Assembly: GCA_028554755.1 (NCBI GenBank)
Contig: JAPTOF010000016.1
Span: forward strand, 8,841,001 to 8,905,000
Length of the DNA: 64,000 nt
Source of the DNA: Cordia subcordata
Taxonomy: Eukaryota > Streptophyta > Magnoliopsida > Boraginales > Cordiaceae
Reading direction: 5' to 3'
Below, in pieces: positions 37,828-49,445 of the stretch. The notes beneath the pieces were generated by a model. That model was given only the letters and a program-made list of their open reading frames with translations, was not told the DNA's origin and searched no databases. Both the position numbers and the translations under genes were made by a program. Position 1 is the stretch's first letter. The number at the start of each line of letters is the position of its first letter.

Positions 37828-38795
37828 GGTTGCACGATAAAACGATAATGATGCTACCATTGAGAAAGGAGAATATTTGCTCGTGACAAGTACACCTCGG
37901 CAGAAAGTAAGAGGGGCACATGGTGGAAAGTGGCCGGTGAAGAAAGCAGCATGATGATGCCGTTTGGGACTCTAAATAAGTGCTTTTTGGCGTGGGTTCC
38001 AAATCTTGATTCCGTCAGCTTATTTTTACTTCAAAGTTGCACCACACGGCTTTTGCCGATCAGGGGCTTAACAAAGCCTTTGTACTTAAAGGAAAGTCAG
38101 AAACCGAACACATACTAATCAAGTGGTATATTTTTTTACTTCTAGTATGAGCGGTATATGGATTAATTCTCGTTACTTATATGTAATCGGTCTTTCGTTT
38201 CCCGTGAAAAAAAAAAAAAAAAAGATCGAAGGTGTGTGTATATATTTACGTTATTGCCCTCTCTTTAACTCTTTTCTTATTTCTTTTCTTCTTCTTCTTC
38301 TTTTTTCACAGTGCTTGTCGCTTTTGAAGATTCTCAAAATTATGAAGATGTGATAACATCATCAATGCGTTTTGTCATTTGGTCAACTGCTGAATGAGTC
38401 GAATCTGGATTTATCAACTATATATTTCAATCTTATAATTGTACAAGACAAATTGCATGTCTTCTACGATACGTATAAATAATTAAAGCAATCTAATAAT
38501 ATAATTATATCATTAACTTATTGTATATTATGTACTTATAATTATGTCATTTCTTTATTATTATTTTTCTCAAATTAAATAACAATATACGAAATAATTT
38601 AAATCCCAAGAAATTAAAGTTGCTTTTCCACAGAATTTATTGTGTTCCAACTAGATCACACACGTCAACTCAGTTTGATTCCGCTATCAATGAATCGTGT
38701 AGCTAACTTTGTAACTTTGTATAGAATTTTCTACTTGTGAGTTTGACTGTCTCAGATGCCTTTCCTCTAGTTAAATCACCTTTCAGATTTTGGAA
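35081..38795. other. Intergenic, unassigned, one open stretch
   Basis: There is no recognised gene. A moderately GC-rich unknown repeat occupies about 35090-35465. At about 36004-36378 an open stretch of about 120 codons follows a possible 3' splice site (TTTTGCTCAG). It reads through MAKLNYAFNTNSLSQPL to a TAA but has no recognisable domain. A complex (AT)n tract with GTATATG interruptions is at 37736-37822. Confidence 0.4.
37736..37822. repeat. (TA)n tract with GTATATG interruptions
   Basis: About 87 bp of alternating TA with regularly placed TG steps. It is intergenic. Confidence 0.9.
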
Positions 38796-38800
38796 TCTAA

Positions 38801-39180
38801 GCTTGTTTGGTTTCTATTTTTAAAAATAATTTTCAGTTTTAAAAAAAATAAAAAAATTGTTTCGAAAGATTGTTTTTGTTTTTAGTTTTTAAAAATAATT
38901 TTTTAAAAGAAAAACTGACAAAAAGTTGTTTTTAACATCTTGTTTTCAAAAACTTTACAAAAACAAAGAGGAGTCCACTTCATTAATTTCAATTTTGTAA
39001 CTAAGATCTCATTATAATATAAAATACTTTTCTCTTTAATCTCTCCGCTTTATATATATTTTACCATAAAAATTACCAAACAAATCTTTTAAGACTTTCG
39101 TCCTCAAGAACTGTTTTTTGAAATATATTTTGAAAAATCATTGTCAAAATAGAAAAAACAAAAATAGAAACCAAGCAGGC
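38801..39180. mobile_element. MITE with terminal inverted repeats and TCTAA target duplication
   Basis: The left end GCTTGTTTGGTTTCTATTTT pairs with the right end (AAAATAGAAACCAAGCAGGC), giving an inverted repeat of about 20 bp with two mismatches. Identical TCTAA flanks stand at 38796-38800 and 39181-39185. The 380-bp element has AT-rich, self-complementary arms and no coding capacity. A TAA-containing target duplication and G..TGTTTGG-type ends resemble Tourist/PIF-Harbinger MITEs; hAT is less likely because an 8-bp duplication is absent. Confidence 0.75.
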
Positions 39181-39767
39181 TCTAATATTTCTTCTATAAA
39201 ATTCTTGATGAATATTTGGTGTGAAATATATATGAGTTTATTCAAAAAAAAAAAAGAGAGAGAGAGAAGAAAACCTAATAAATTCTTTAGTATGTACGTG
39301 TTGTTTTGGTGCACGTTGTTATCCATTATTGGAGCGCATGTGAGGGGGAGCAAGCTATATGCTACTCTATATAATATAATTGCAATCTTTATACATCATG
39401 GCCAATTTGATATTCGAATTCTAGTAGCTACCTACGTTCCACGAACACCACCCAATCCTTTTGTCCGTTTTGGGACAATTGGAAGATTTTTTCAATCAAA
39501 GTTGTATTTTTGGACACGCAACATTAGGGATCGTCGATGTTTACATCGTTCTTATTTGTCAATTTCTCGCTTTTATCTTTTTGCTATCTTGTCGGCTATT
39601 TTCGACCATAACTTATTATCCTATTATTTCTCTTACCCATGTTTTCTTTCTGGTGGATGATTAAGTACTCGTTAATTTTTTGACGAACCGTGAAAATTTA
39701 GTCCTATTTCATGAATATTAAGTGGACTATCTTTCAAAAGAAAAAAAAATTAATTTCATATTAGCTT

Positions 39768-39768
39768 G

Positions 39769-39820
<52 letters not shown>

Positions 39821-39821
39821 G
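39768..39821. repeat. (CT)n(AT)n compound microsatellite
   Basis: About 29 bp of CT passes directly into about 25 bp of AT. Confidence 0.95.
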
Positions 39822-40987
39822 GTTATGGGAGAGGCCGGAGGCATGCATGCATGCATAGAGCAGAATGAGAATTTAGGATGTTAGCCCCTCTAGACTCACT
39901 CTTAATCAAAGGTTTAGTGGAATTATATTAGATCAGGGACGGATCCGGAATGAAATGTTTGGGGGCCAAATGTTCCAATGAAATTTTAATTTTTTAAAAA
40001 CCTTTTTTTTTCAAAAATTATAAAAAAATATTTTTTAAAAAAATCAATCCAAAAGAACCTATGCCTATGCGATTTTTCTAATAGCATAATGTTGTTCCAG
40101 TTAAGATTTAATTGAATAATAATTTTTTATATAAATAAAAATATTACCCAAATATTGACGAGTCTAACATTGCAATCGTTAGAAAAAATTATATAAACTT
40201 GAAAATTTCTTAAAAGATAGATTGTATTCTTGATTAATTACCCTCATTTGTGAACATAATAATTGTTGAAGAACGCAAGAAGTCACCACTACAAATCTCT
40301 ACACTTGGTCAAGTATTTTCTTGGCCTCTCAAGAACAATCTCAACAAAGGAATGAAGTCTTCATAATTGATTAATTGTAAATTGCAAAGCTTTTGAGATA
40401 AGAATGGACAAGCTAGAATATTAAAAGTTAATTATAATTTGTAAACATATCAATTTAAAAAAATAAATTAAATTACCATTTATTAAATTCAATCCTAATC
40501 TAAACAATTATTACCATCTATGTAAATTCTCAATTAAACAAATATTACCATCTACTCATCTACATTGTGCTTTCCTCAAAATTTGTTTGGTTATTTCATA
40601 AGGGATTTCTTTCTTTTTTTGGGGGGGAGGGGGGGGGTGGATTCCATTCCTGTATTAGATCCTTTTATTATGTTATAGCATAATGAAAGAAGTTAGTAAT
40701 AGTAACAAAATGATAATGCAGTTATTTAATTTTTACAGTGACCAATGATCCAAATCAATTTATAGTTATTACCTGCATTATTATAAGTACTGCATTAGTT
40801 TCTCCATAACATTATTACTTATCATATAATCAGGGATCCAAATCCAAATTTTAATACTATTTTCTTTCAAATTAAATGAACAATATTATTGTTGTCTAAT
40901 CTAGTACAACAAGTTGTTTTATATTTAACCAATTAAGGGCCGTAAGCTAGATAATTTAGTAATCACGAGTACTTGTTCTAGAACATT

Positions 40988-41070
40988 AATTAATTTAATA
41001 TTGCAACAACTGGAAATAGATCTATATTTAATTAATTTAATATTGCAACAACTGGAAATAGATCTATATT
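40988..41070. repeat. 42-bp perfect tandem duplication
   Basis: A unit beginning AATTAATTTAATATTGCAAC is present twice head to tail (40988-41029 and 41030-41070) with no internal difference that I can see. It is intergenic and appears recent. Confidence 0.9.
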
Positions 41071-42029
41071 AATTAGTACGGATTTCAGGAACAGCTTCAT
41101 CATTGGTCTTGTGTTGCTTGCAACAAGGGCAAGAGCATCTTATAGTAATGTAGCTGGTAACAGGTTTCGAGGATACATCATGTAATGGTGTTGATTCTTG
41201 AATGTGTGGGAGCGTTTGGTCAAAAGGATTCCTAGTATGTAGTCTGTCTTTCTACTAGTAACTGATTAATGTATGAATATATCTTGTGATATTTTCGTAA
41301 TTTCTATTTCTTGATATTACTGGCAGGAATCTCGCTGACCTTTATGGCCAATCAGGCCAATGTCAACAATAATTAAATATATCCAACATGTACTTTGGAC
41401 ATAATAATAATTATTGACAATAACAACAATAATAATAATTGATAATATAAAAATTATCAGTTAATAACTAATTAAGCTCGGACAAGATGTTTTTCGATCT
41501 CTGAAGGTCTACAAATGAGAGCAAAAGAGGGCAGAGTTATTTGGTACATAGGTCTGGTGGCAAAAGTTGAATATAATAGTTGAAAGCTCTATGATTGTGT
41601 GTGCTTGGTGTGCAAATTTTACTATGTTTCGTAAGCACTGTGCACCTACAGAGCACATTGCTCTTTAAATCGCATGTTATACAAGTTTGATTGAAATGAT
41701 GCCGTTTGACGTCGTTTAAAATTAAAAAAAAATACATTTTAACAGGTCAAAGCGAAACTGTTAAAATCGTTGCTGTAGTTTCGTGTACAGGTTCTTTAAG
41801 GATTTATCTTCTAATGTTTGAGCTTCTATCTTCTAATCTGTGACTAAGATCTCTTTTGTTAGGCGATTCTGAGCATCTATCTTTGTTTTTGACCAGTAGT
41901 TTATGTATTTTGAATATATAGAGTGAATGCTTTGATTAATATTGTTAATATATCAAATATGACAGTATTTTGTGAACTACTAATATAATATATGAAATAC
42001 TATCCTAATTTTGCTCATAGAGTGTATGA

Positions 42030-42625
42030 ATTTTGAACCAATAGTTTATTCATTTTAAACTAGTAATTTATTTATTTTGAACCAGTAGTTTGTTCATTTT
42101 AAACCAGTAGTTTATTCAGTTTGAACTAGTAATTTATTCATTTTGAACCAGTAGTTTATTTATTTTGAACCATTATTTTTATTTTATCAGGTAACATGAT
42201 GTTAATTTTGAACTAGTAGTTTATTTATTTTGAACAAATAGTTTATTCAGTTTGAACCAGTAGTTTAGTCATTTTGAACCATAAATTTTATTTTATTAGG
42301 TAGCATGATATCAATTTTGAACCATTAGTTTAGTCATTTTGAACCAGTAATTTATTCATTTTGAACCATGATGTTTATTTTATCAGGTAGCATGATATCA
42401 ATTTGAACTAGTAGTTTATTCAGTTTGAATTAGTACTTTATTCATTTCAAACCAATAGTTTATTCAGTTTGAACCAGTAGTTTAGTTTTTTTTTGAACTA
42501 GTAGTTTATTCATTTTGAACCAGTACTTTATTCATTTTGAACTAGTATTTTATTTATTTTGAATCATGATTTTTATTTTATTAGATAGCATGATATTAAT
42601 TTTGAACCAGAAATTTATTCATTTT
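42030..42625. repeat. 22-bp minisatellite with higher-order structure
   Basis: The unit TTTGAACCAGTAGTTTATTC plus two bases recurs about 20 times with point changes. At intervals it is interrupted by a longer variant containing TTTTATTTTATCAGGTAGCATGATATCA, split here by eye. That variant occurs near 42170, 42285, 42370 and 42570, with a decayed fifth near 42655. The array is therefore nested, with short units grouped into irregular blocks of about 85-200 bp. Confidence 0.85.
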
Positions 42626-43310
42626 GAACATACTGAACAAATGTTTTGAACTTTGACTTTTACTTTATCACATAGCAGAATATCGGTTCTCAAGTATTTT
42701 TGTAATGTGAAAATTTACAATATATTTTCAGAGCAATTTCACACATTTTGTCAGTGATGTTTGTACGTTTTTAAAGTGATGTTCAAACACGTACTGAGGT
42801 TGAACATTACTGTCATGAAAGAATATATATTGTGAATATTTGTGTATTTTGTGGTAGAAATTATTACCTTTGTGTCGGTGTTGTTGATTTAAATGAAGTC
42901 GTCGGAGTTTTTTAGTCGTAGGAGAGGTTGCTATCGTTGGAGTCGCGATAGACAGAGAGGTTTTGCTCGTGTTTTTGATGCGACATTTCGTGTTTTTGGA
43001 AGTTTTGACTGATTTAGGTCTTATTATATAGCGCGTGTATGTCACGCGCTGGCAGGGTCACTGTGGTTATTAGGCTCATAGTAATTAGGAACCATAGTGT
43101 AAGGACTAGTACCTGGTGTATGGTGATACCCAGATGCTTGGCTAGAGTTATTTGGATTGAACCAAGACTACTTCAAGCTTATCAGGTTAAATTGGCCTTG
43201 GTATTATTCAGATAAGTTTTGAGCTATGGGAGGTTAGCACCCATAGAGGCTATCAGGGCCTGGCTGGTGGCTTCTTCGAGTCAGTGACCCAAAATGCACT
43301 AGGCGGGTTA

Positions 43311-43413
43311 GATGATGATGATGATGATACTAATAATAATAACAATAACAACAATAATAATAACAATAATAGTAATAATAACAATAATAATAATAACAAT
43401 AACAACAACAACA
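43311..43413. repeat. (GAT)n/(AAT)n/(AAC)n trinucleotide tract
   Basis: A trinucleotide run changes from GAT to mixed AAT and AAC units over about 100 bp. Confidence 0.95.
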
Positions 43414-44127
43414 TGCATGTATTATTGATTTAACAATTTCTTTCCTTTTCCGGTCAATGTTGCTCTAATAGCATCTATCAATTTCTAACATGAATGATGA
43501 ATGATTTCAACCCTAGAAAGCATCCAATTGCCTTTCAATTCGGATAATGACCGAAGGCTTGTGCCAACCACGCACCGATGTAACTTTATGGAAGAAGAAT
43601 CTCTCCTCAAATTGGCCGGATGTTATCCTAACTTGCTCAACTTGGAAGGAGAGATAATATGTGGGCAACACAAGGTTCGCGCATCGAGCCAAATATTTTT
43701 TGGTATATATGATTTCAAGTAAGTAGCGGCATAGAAAATACAATTTTCTTTCCATAACTCACGACCTTTTGCCAAAAATTCCTTCAACTTTATTAGGAGT
43801 GCCAAATTCTTGAGGAATACCGCTGTAAAGACGCAACTATATTCAAGTTAGTCTTGATTTTAGTTTCTTAATTGATTCAAATTCGAGGTACAAACTAGTG
43901 TTCATTTTTGTTTTGTTAATTTAATACGTTCCAAGCTAGCATCCTGATAATACTAGTTAAACTATCCTTTCGTAAATGTTTTTGAAGCACAACGCCAGAT
44001 TAGTTAACCAATACATGGTTAACAAACCATCATCATCAGTTGTTACACATTGTTCCAAAATTTCACGACCTCTTGAAATTAATTAAACCATCTACTTCAA
44101 ATGTTTCAACATATATACTCTAAGTAT

Positions 44128-44160
<33 letters not shown>

Positions 44161-44448
44161 ATATCCTAATTTTAATGATGACATTAACTGATGGACTAGA
44201 TCAAGGACGAGAGATTAAACTATCTAGTTTTATGTTAAAAGTAGTGTCTGCAGAGTGTACTTTCGTTCATTTTATTAAGGTAACTATATATGTATACATA
44301 TATAGTTCCTACATTCAAGCAAAGTGGTGTCACAGCAAGTTACCCTGTGCAAGAGAATAACATCTTTCTTTTATATATATAACTTTGTCGCACATTTCCA
44401 GGTCTACATACAGACATATATATAGAATTCCATTGAAGATCTGGAGAA

Positions 44449-44452
<4 letters not shown>

Positions 44453-44481
<29 letters not shown>
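44453..44481. repeat. (AT)n tract 40 bp upstream of the YSL start
   Basis: A pure AT run lies directly before the sequence CCACTGAGTAGCTAG and the YSL ATG at 44522, so it is in the proximal promoter or 5'UTR. Confidence 0.9.
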
Positions 44482-44482
<1 letters not shown>

Positions 44483-44521
44483 ACTGAGTAGCTAGATAGA
44501 TCTATCAGGAAGAGGAAAAAC

Positions 44522-44977
44522 ATGGATGCAGAAGCACATAAACAACAGATAATTACAGAAAGCGTAGGAGATCATCGGGACCTGGATGATATGCAGCTGC
44601 AGCAGGAAGAAGAACTGGGTTCGAATAAGAGGAGTCAGCCATGGAGGAAGCAGATCACAGTGCGAGGAGTGATCATGAGCGTGATAATCGGGTGCATATA
44701 CAGCGTGATTTCGATGAAACTAGTCCTCACGACAGGGATCACTCCCAATTTTAATGTCTCAGCTGCGCTTCTTGCGTTCATTTTCGTGAAGACGTGGACA
44801 AAGCTGCTTAAAAAGGCTGGGATCGTCTCTATTCCCTTTACCCGCCAGGAGAACACTATGGTCCAAACTTGTGCTGTTGCATGTTATAGCATTGCCATTG
44901 GAGGTTTAAATTTAATATTGTTGCTTAATCTCTCTCTTTTTTTTTTTTCCTCTCTTTAAAATTGACTCTTTACAAAT

Positions 44978-45013
<36 letters not shown>

Positions 45014-46137
45014 CACACAGGCGGGTTAGGATCATATGTGTTGGGACTGGGGAAGAAAACATATGAGCAGGCAGGAGTAGACACGCCAGGAAACTCACCC
45101 AGCAGTTACAAACAACTTAGCCTTGGTTGGATGACCGGCTACGAGTTCTTAGTGTGTTTTATAGGTCTCTTTGTGTTGATCCCTCTCAGGAAGGTAACCA
45201 CCTTTCAACTATATATGCTATTGTGCTTGAGCTTTCTCATAATTAATCTCATTTTGCAATTGAATTTCTTAATCTTTTGCGCCCCACAAAAAAAAAAAAA
45301 AATTGTATATAGTAACATGTTCAGCATTAATGAGATTTTTCACATATATATTAATTATGGTACATCAATATTTGAGTTTGGACCACAAAGTACCATATTC
45401 TAAACATTTTCACCCAATCGTTTTTGTTTATCTTCATCGTTATTATTGATTCTGTATTAGGTATTTCTTTCTTCAAGCATCAATAAGGTACCCATTAGTT
45501 TTGATTGAGCTTTCTCATAAGCGATAATAGTATCTATTGCAATATAATAATATTCTTTAGTTTAATTGATCGAGATTTTTAGCTTGTTTGAATTGACTTT
45601 CTCTTTTAAAAGTATTTTTTTCGTATAATTTTAAAAAAGTGTTCTTTTCAAAAGTTTAAAAATTTTAAATTAAAGCCAATTCTAATACTTATTCAAAAAA
45701 AGGTACTCTTTTCATGAAAAGAGTGTTTCTTTTAAAAGGAAAAAGTCAGTGCAAATGGCGCTTTCTACCCATATATGTAATTGGTATGCGCAATTTAGTT
45801 TGGACCACAATATATATGTACTTAGTCTATGCATTTGAGCTAGCTAGATGTTCTTCTTATTAATTAATTAATCATTCAGGATTTGTACCTTGTATTAATC
45901 GTGTTTCAATTGGTCCACGTACAGATATTGATTGTTGATTACAAGTTGACCTTTCCCACTGGCATGGCTACTGCTGTGTTAATTAATGGATTCCATTCCA
46001 GGGCTGAAAAGGATGCTAAGTACGTACAATACTCTATATCACAAAAATCTTGTACTTATTGATATATATATATAAATATACACGGAATGTTACTATATAC
46101 ATACAAATATGTCGATTTTTTGGTCATGTAATAATGA

Positions 46138-46178
<41 letters not shown>

Positions 46179-47992
46179 TTTTCTTTTTTTGCAGAAAGCA
46201 AGTGCGGGGATTTATGAAGTTCTTTTCGATTAGTTTCTTGTGGGCATTCTTTCAGTGGTTTTATTCAGGGAAAGAGAATTGCGGATTCGCACAATTCCCT
46301 ACTTTTGGGCTACAAGCTTGGAGACAAACGTACGTATGTTTCATCATAACATGCATCGTTTAGATAAATTTTTTATTCTCTAGTGTGCTTCCATTAATAT
46401 TCGAGTCTCACCCTTTATATATAAAATTTTTTTGTAGATTCTATTTCGATTTTAGCTTGACGTATGTGGGAACTGGAATGATCTGTCCCCACATCGTGAA
46501 TTTGTCATTGCTTTTCGGGGCTGTTGTTTCATGGGGTATCATGTGGCCACTCATCAGAAAGCTCAAAGGAGCATGGTTTCCTGGAGATGTCTCAGAGGAG
46601 AGCATGAGGAGTCTAAATGGTTACAAGGTTCGGCCTCTCGCGTCACCTTTAATTTCCTCCTAGCTAGCTAACATACCCCTTCCCTGACTTTACTTTTATG
46701 TATATAGGCCATTGATGAATTGTTTCATAGTAGAATTATCTTTCCTGTCTGGATGATGTAGGCAAAAGGCAGAATAATCACATTAAATATTTTGTGTTTG
46801 GTTCTTCGTTTCAACATCCAAATTCCCGACTGTTCTATTGACATGTCGTGATTTCTTCCAGGTGTTCATCTCCATAGCCCTCCTCCTCGGGGATGGACTT
46901 TACAACTTTCTGAAGATATCATGTATCACAATCATGAGCATCTATGGCCAACATAAACACCGCAATCTCAACTCATCAGGTAAAACTAGGGATCACCCGG
47001 ACCCACATCTATATATATTTGTACATATGTGTATAGATATATTACTAATCAACTTTGTTTGTGCAGTTGGAAGGAACCAGAATAAAGCCCTTGATGATCT
47101 AAAACAAGACGAAATCTTCATTAGAGAAAGCATCCCTAATTGGATAGGGGCAGTGGGCTACATTCTGTTGGTCATTATCTCAACACTAGCAATTCCTAAG
47201 ATGTTCCCTGAGGTCAAATGGTACTATGTTATTCTTGCATACACTTTTGTCCCCTCATTAGCCTTCTGTAATGCATACGGGACTGGTTTGACTGACATAA
47301 ACATGGCCTTTAACTATGGCAAAGTTGGGCTTTTCGTGATCGCCGCGATGGCCGGAAAAGAAAACGGCGTGGTGGCCGGACTGGTGGCCTGCGGTTTGGT
47401 CAAGTCCATCGTCAACATTTCTTGCATTTTGATGCAAGATTTCAAAACGGGTCATCTTACTTCAACGTCCCCAAGAGCAATGTTTTTGAGCCAGGCCATT
47501 GGCACTGCCATAGGATGCGTAGTTGGACCCCTCAGTTTCTTTCTGTTCTACAATGCATTTGATATTGGGAATCCTAATGGGGAATACAAGGCTCCTTATG
47601 CCATCATCTATCGAAACCTGGCTATTATCGGTGTCGAGGGCTTTTCGGCTTTGCCTCAACACTGCTTGCAGCTCTGTTATGGCTTTTTCGCGTTTGCTGT
47701 TGCCGTCAACTTGATGAAAGATGTTTTGCCGGAGAGGATCGGGAAATGGTTGCCGCTGCCGATGGCGATGGCGGTGCCGTTCCTGATCGGAGCATACCCG
47801 AGCATTGATATGTGTATGGGTAGTTTAGTTGTGTTTGTTTGGCACAAGCTCAACTCTAACAAGGCTAACTTGATGGTCCCAGCAGTTGCTTCTGGTTTAA
47901 TCTGTGGAGAAGGATTCTGGATTCTTCCTTCATCGGTTCTTGCTTTGGCCAAAATAACTCCCCCTATTTGCATGAAATTCTTGGATGCTTAG
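44522..47992 (+). CDS. YSL: Yellow stripe-like metal-nicotianamine transporter
   Basis: Seven exons join with GT-AG introns and matching phases into 672 aa: 44522-44903, 45021-45193, 45925-46019, 46195-46329, 46438-46627, 46862-46979 and 47067-47992. YSL proteins (OPT superfamily) move Fe, Cu or Zn chelated by nicotianamine across the plasma membrane. The sequence holds the family landmarks [65 protein letters not shown] and WGIMWPLI, then PNWIGAVGY and the C-terminal [20 protein letters not shown]. Residues 1-47 are hydrophilic and acidic, as usual. Length fits the family's 640-720 aa. It resembles the YSL1/YSL2/YSL3 clade, which loads metals in vasculature and seeds; the exact orthologue is not resolved. 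An AATAAA is at 48355-48360. AT microsatellites abut the start codon and two acceptors, and a MITE sits in intron 2. Confidence 0.96.
45582..45761. mobile_element. MITE-like inverted-repeat element in YSL intron 2
   Basis: The left arm GCTTGTTTGAATTGACTTTC is matched in reverse complement by the right arm AAAAAGTCAGTGCAAATGGC, and the inner TCTTTTAAAAG also pairs. The element is about 180 bp, AT-rich and non-coding. A clear target duplication was not found, so the class is uncertain. Confidence 0.55.
46140..46175. repeat. (AT)n tract before the acceptor of YSL intron 3
   Basis: About 36 bp of alternating AT is followed by a T-rich tract and the GCAG acceptor of exon 4 (46191-46194). A similar (AT)n run (44982-45008) stands just before the acceptor of intron 1. 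Confidence 0.9.
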
Positions 47993-49445
47993 AGAGAGAG
48001 AGCTTGATTTTTGTACACGTATAAGTTTCGTTCTCTCTCTCCCCCTCTTCTTATTTGTCTTCTCTGGTACATCACAAATACCACAAACTCACAGCACCCC
48101 TACTGCATAAATGATATTCAAGTAGCATAAGCCCCCATCAACTTTTCTTTACTTTTTTTTTTTTTTTGGGTCTTCTAAAATATACAAAGTGGTGTATATA
48201 TCTTTCATGCAAAAATAGAAGCGGATTGAGTGATTTGGGTTTGGAAAATATATATCACACCAAACTTGTATGATCAAAATACTTATTATATTCATGTACA
48301 ATGCTGCGTCACTTGAATTGACTTTTTCCAATATATTGCCAGCTTACGTACAGGAATAAAGTGTACTTACTTATTTTGTTTATTTATTTTTTTCGCGGTG
48401 TGTGCTCAAGTCTTCTACTTTGATTTTTTGTTTTTTTTTTTGCCTTTTCTCATTGCATCAAACATGGAGGAAAATATTTAGAGAATTAGGAATGCCACAT
48501 ATATGGCATCATACATGATGCATTCAACTATATATTAATCACCACAGACCAACGAGTGTATTGCAAACTCCAATTGAAAAAGTTATGTAAAATCAAATTA
48601 AAAAAAGTAAAAATAAATACCAATCACAGTGAATTCAGGATATCAAACTAAACCACCACTTTCACTAATTAATTCCACTGTTGTAAACAGACAAGCCATT
48701 ATACTTATGATGCGTTTTTTTGGGTCTTATTTAAGATATTTATTTTATTTGACAGTTCATGTGAAGAAAAATATTTGTTATCAACTTATTATAAGATATT
48801 TATAAGATACTTTTCATAAGATGTCTTATTTATAGTTATAAAACATAAACTAGATGTAGGGTACTTATATCCTATCTTATATCTTATCATTTAGAAAATA
48901 ATTAAAAATAAAAATTTAAAAACTAAAAATAAAAAATTTAAAAATAAAATATTAAACAATAAAATAAAAAATAAAAAATTAAAGATAAAAATTTAAATTA
49001 AAAATAAAAATTAAAAAATAAAATTTAAAAACTAAAAAAATTAAGAAATTAAAAAATAAAAATTAAAAATGTTAAAAATTAAAAATTAAAAAAATTAAAA
49101 TACCATGACATTATCAAATTAACTTATAATAGCATTTTAGCTTACAAACTAAACAATCTTATTATATCCGACACTTATTTCTTATAAGACATTTATGAGA
49201 TAATATGTTTATTAGATTTTAAATCTAAGATAAGACTATTCTAAATAGACTATTAATAGTTTGTGGAGTGATAAATTAAATTGAACACCAAAGTACATAT
49301 ATTAAGAGTCGGAACACAAGAGAGAGCATTGGGGAGACAAGACATCCCATTTTATGGGCGGGCTACGTGCCTTTTATCTTTGCTCTACACATCAATTTGT
49401 GGCAGTCGCAACAAACCGTTCTCGATGTAAGTCAACTTATATCAT
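47993..49445. other. YSL 3' flank and AT-rich repeat
   Basis: The 3'UTR runs to about 48360. From 48715 to 49260 a likely MITE-type repeat has related ends (GTCTTATTTAAGATAT left; TTAAATCTAAGATAAGAC right). Its middle (48895-49105) is a degenerate TAAAAATTAAAAAT array. No gene was seen. Confidence 0.5.

Larger units (their letters stand above)
39186..44521. other. YSL upstream region and intergenic repeats
   Basis: This holds microsatellites (39768-39821, 43311-43413 and 44129-44158), the 42-bp duplication, a 22-bp minisatellite (42030-42625) and a GC-richer unassigned block (42880-43310) with a palindromic GCGCGTGTATGTCACGCGC near 43031. The last several hundred bases are presumably the YSL promoter and 5'UTR. 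Open frames here lack motifs and were not called. Confidence 0.45.

Noticed and set aside
39118..39660. 180-codon plus-strand frame
   Set aside because: It begins inside the MITE, starts with Lys/Asn-rich low complexity and has no family resemblance.
42728..43045. 105-codon minus-strand frame rich in Lys, Thr and His
   Set aside because: No motif, biased composition, and it lies beside a minisatellite. Probably chance.
43501..43805. Overlapping 60-80-codon frames on both strands
   Set aside because: Neither strand gives a recognisable domain or splice context. Left as intergenic.
47258..47973. Minus-strand frames of 65-98 codons opposite the last YSL exon
   Set aside because: Antisense shadows of a long conserved exon.
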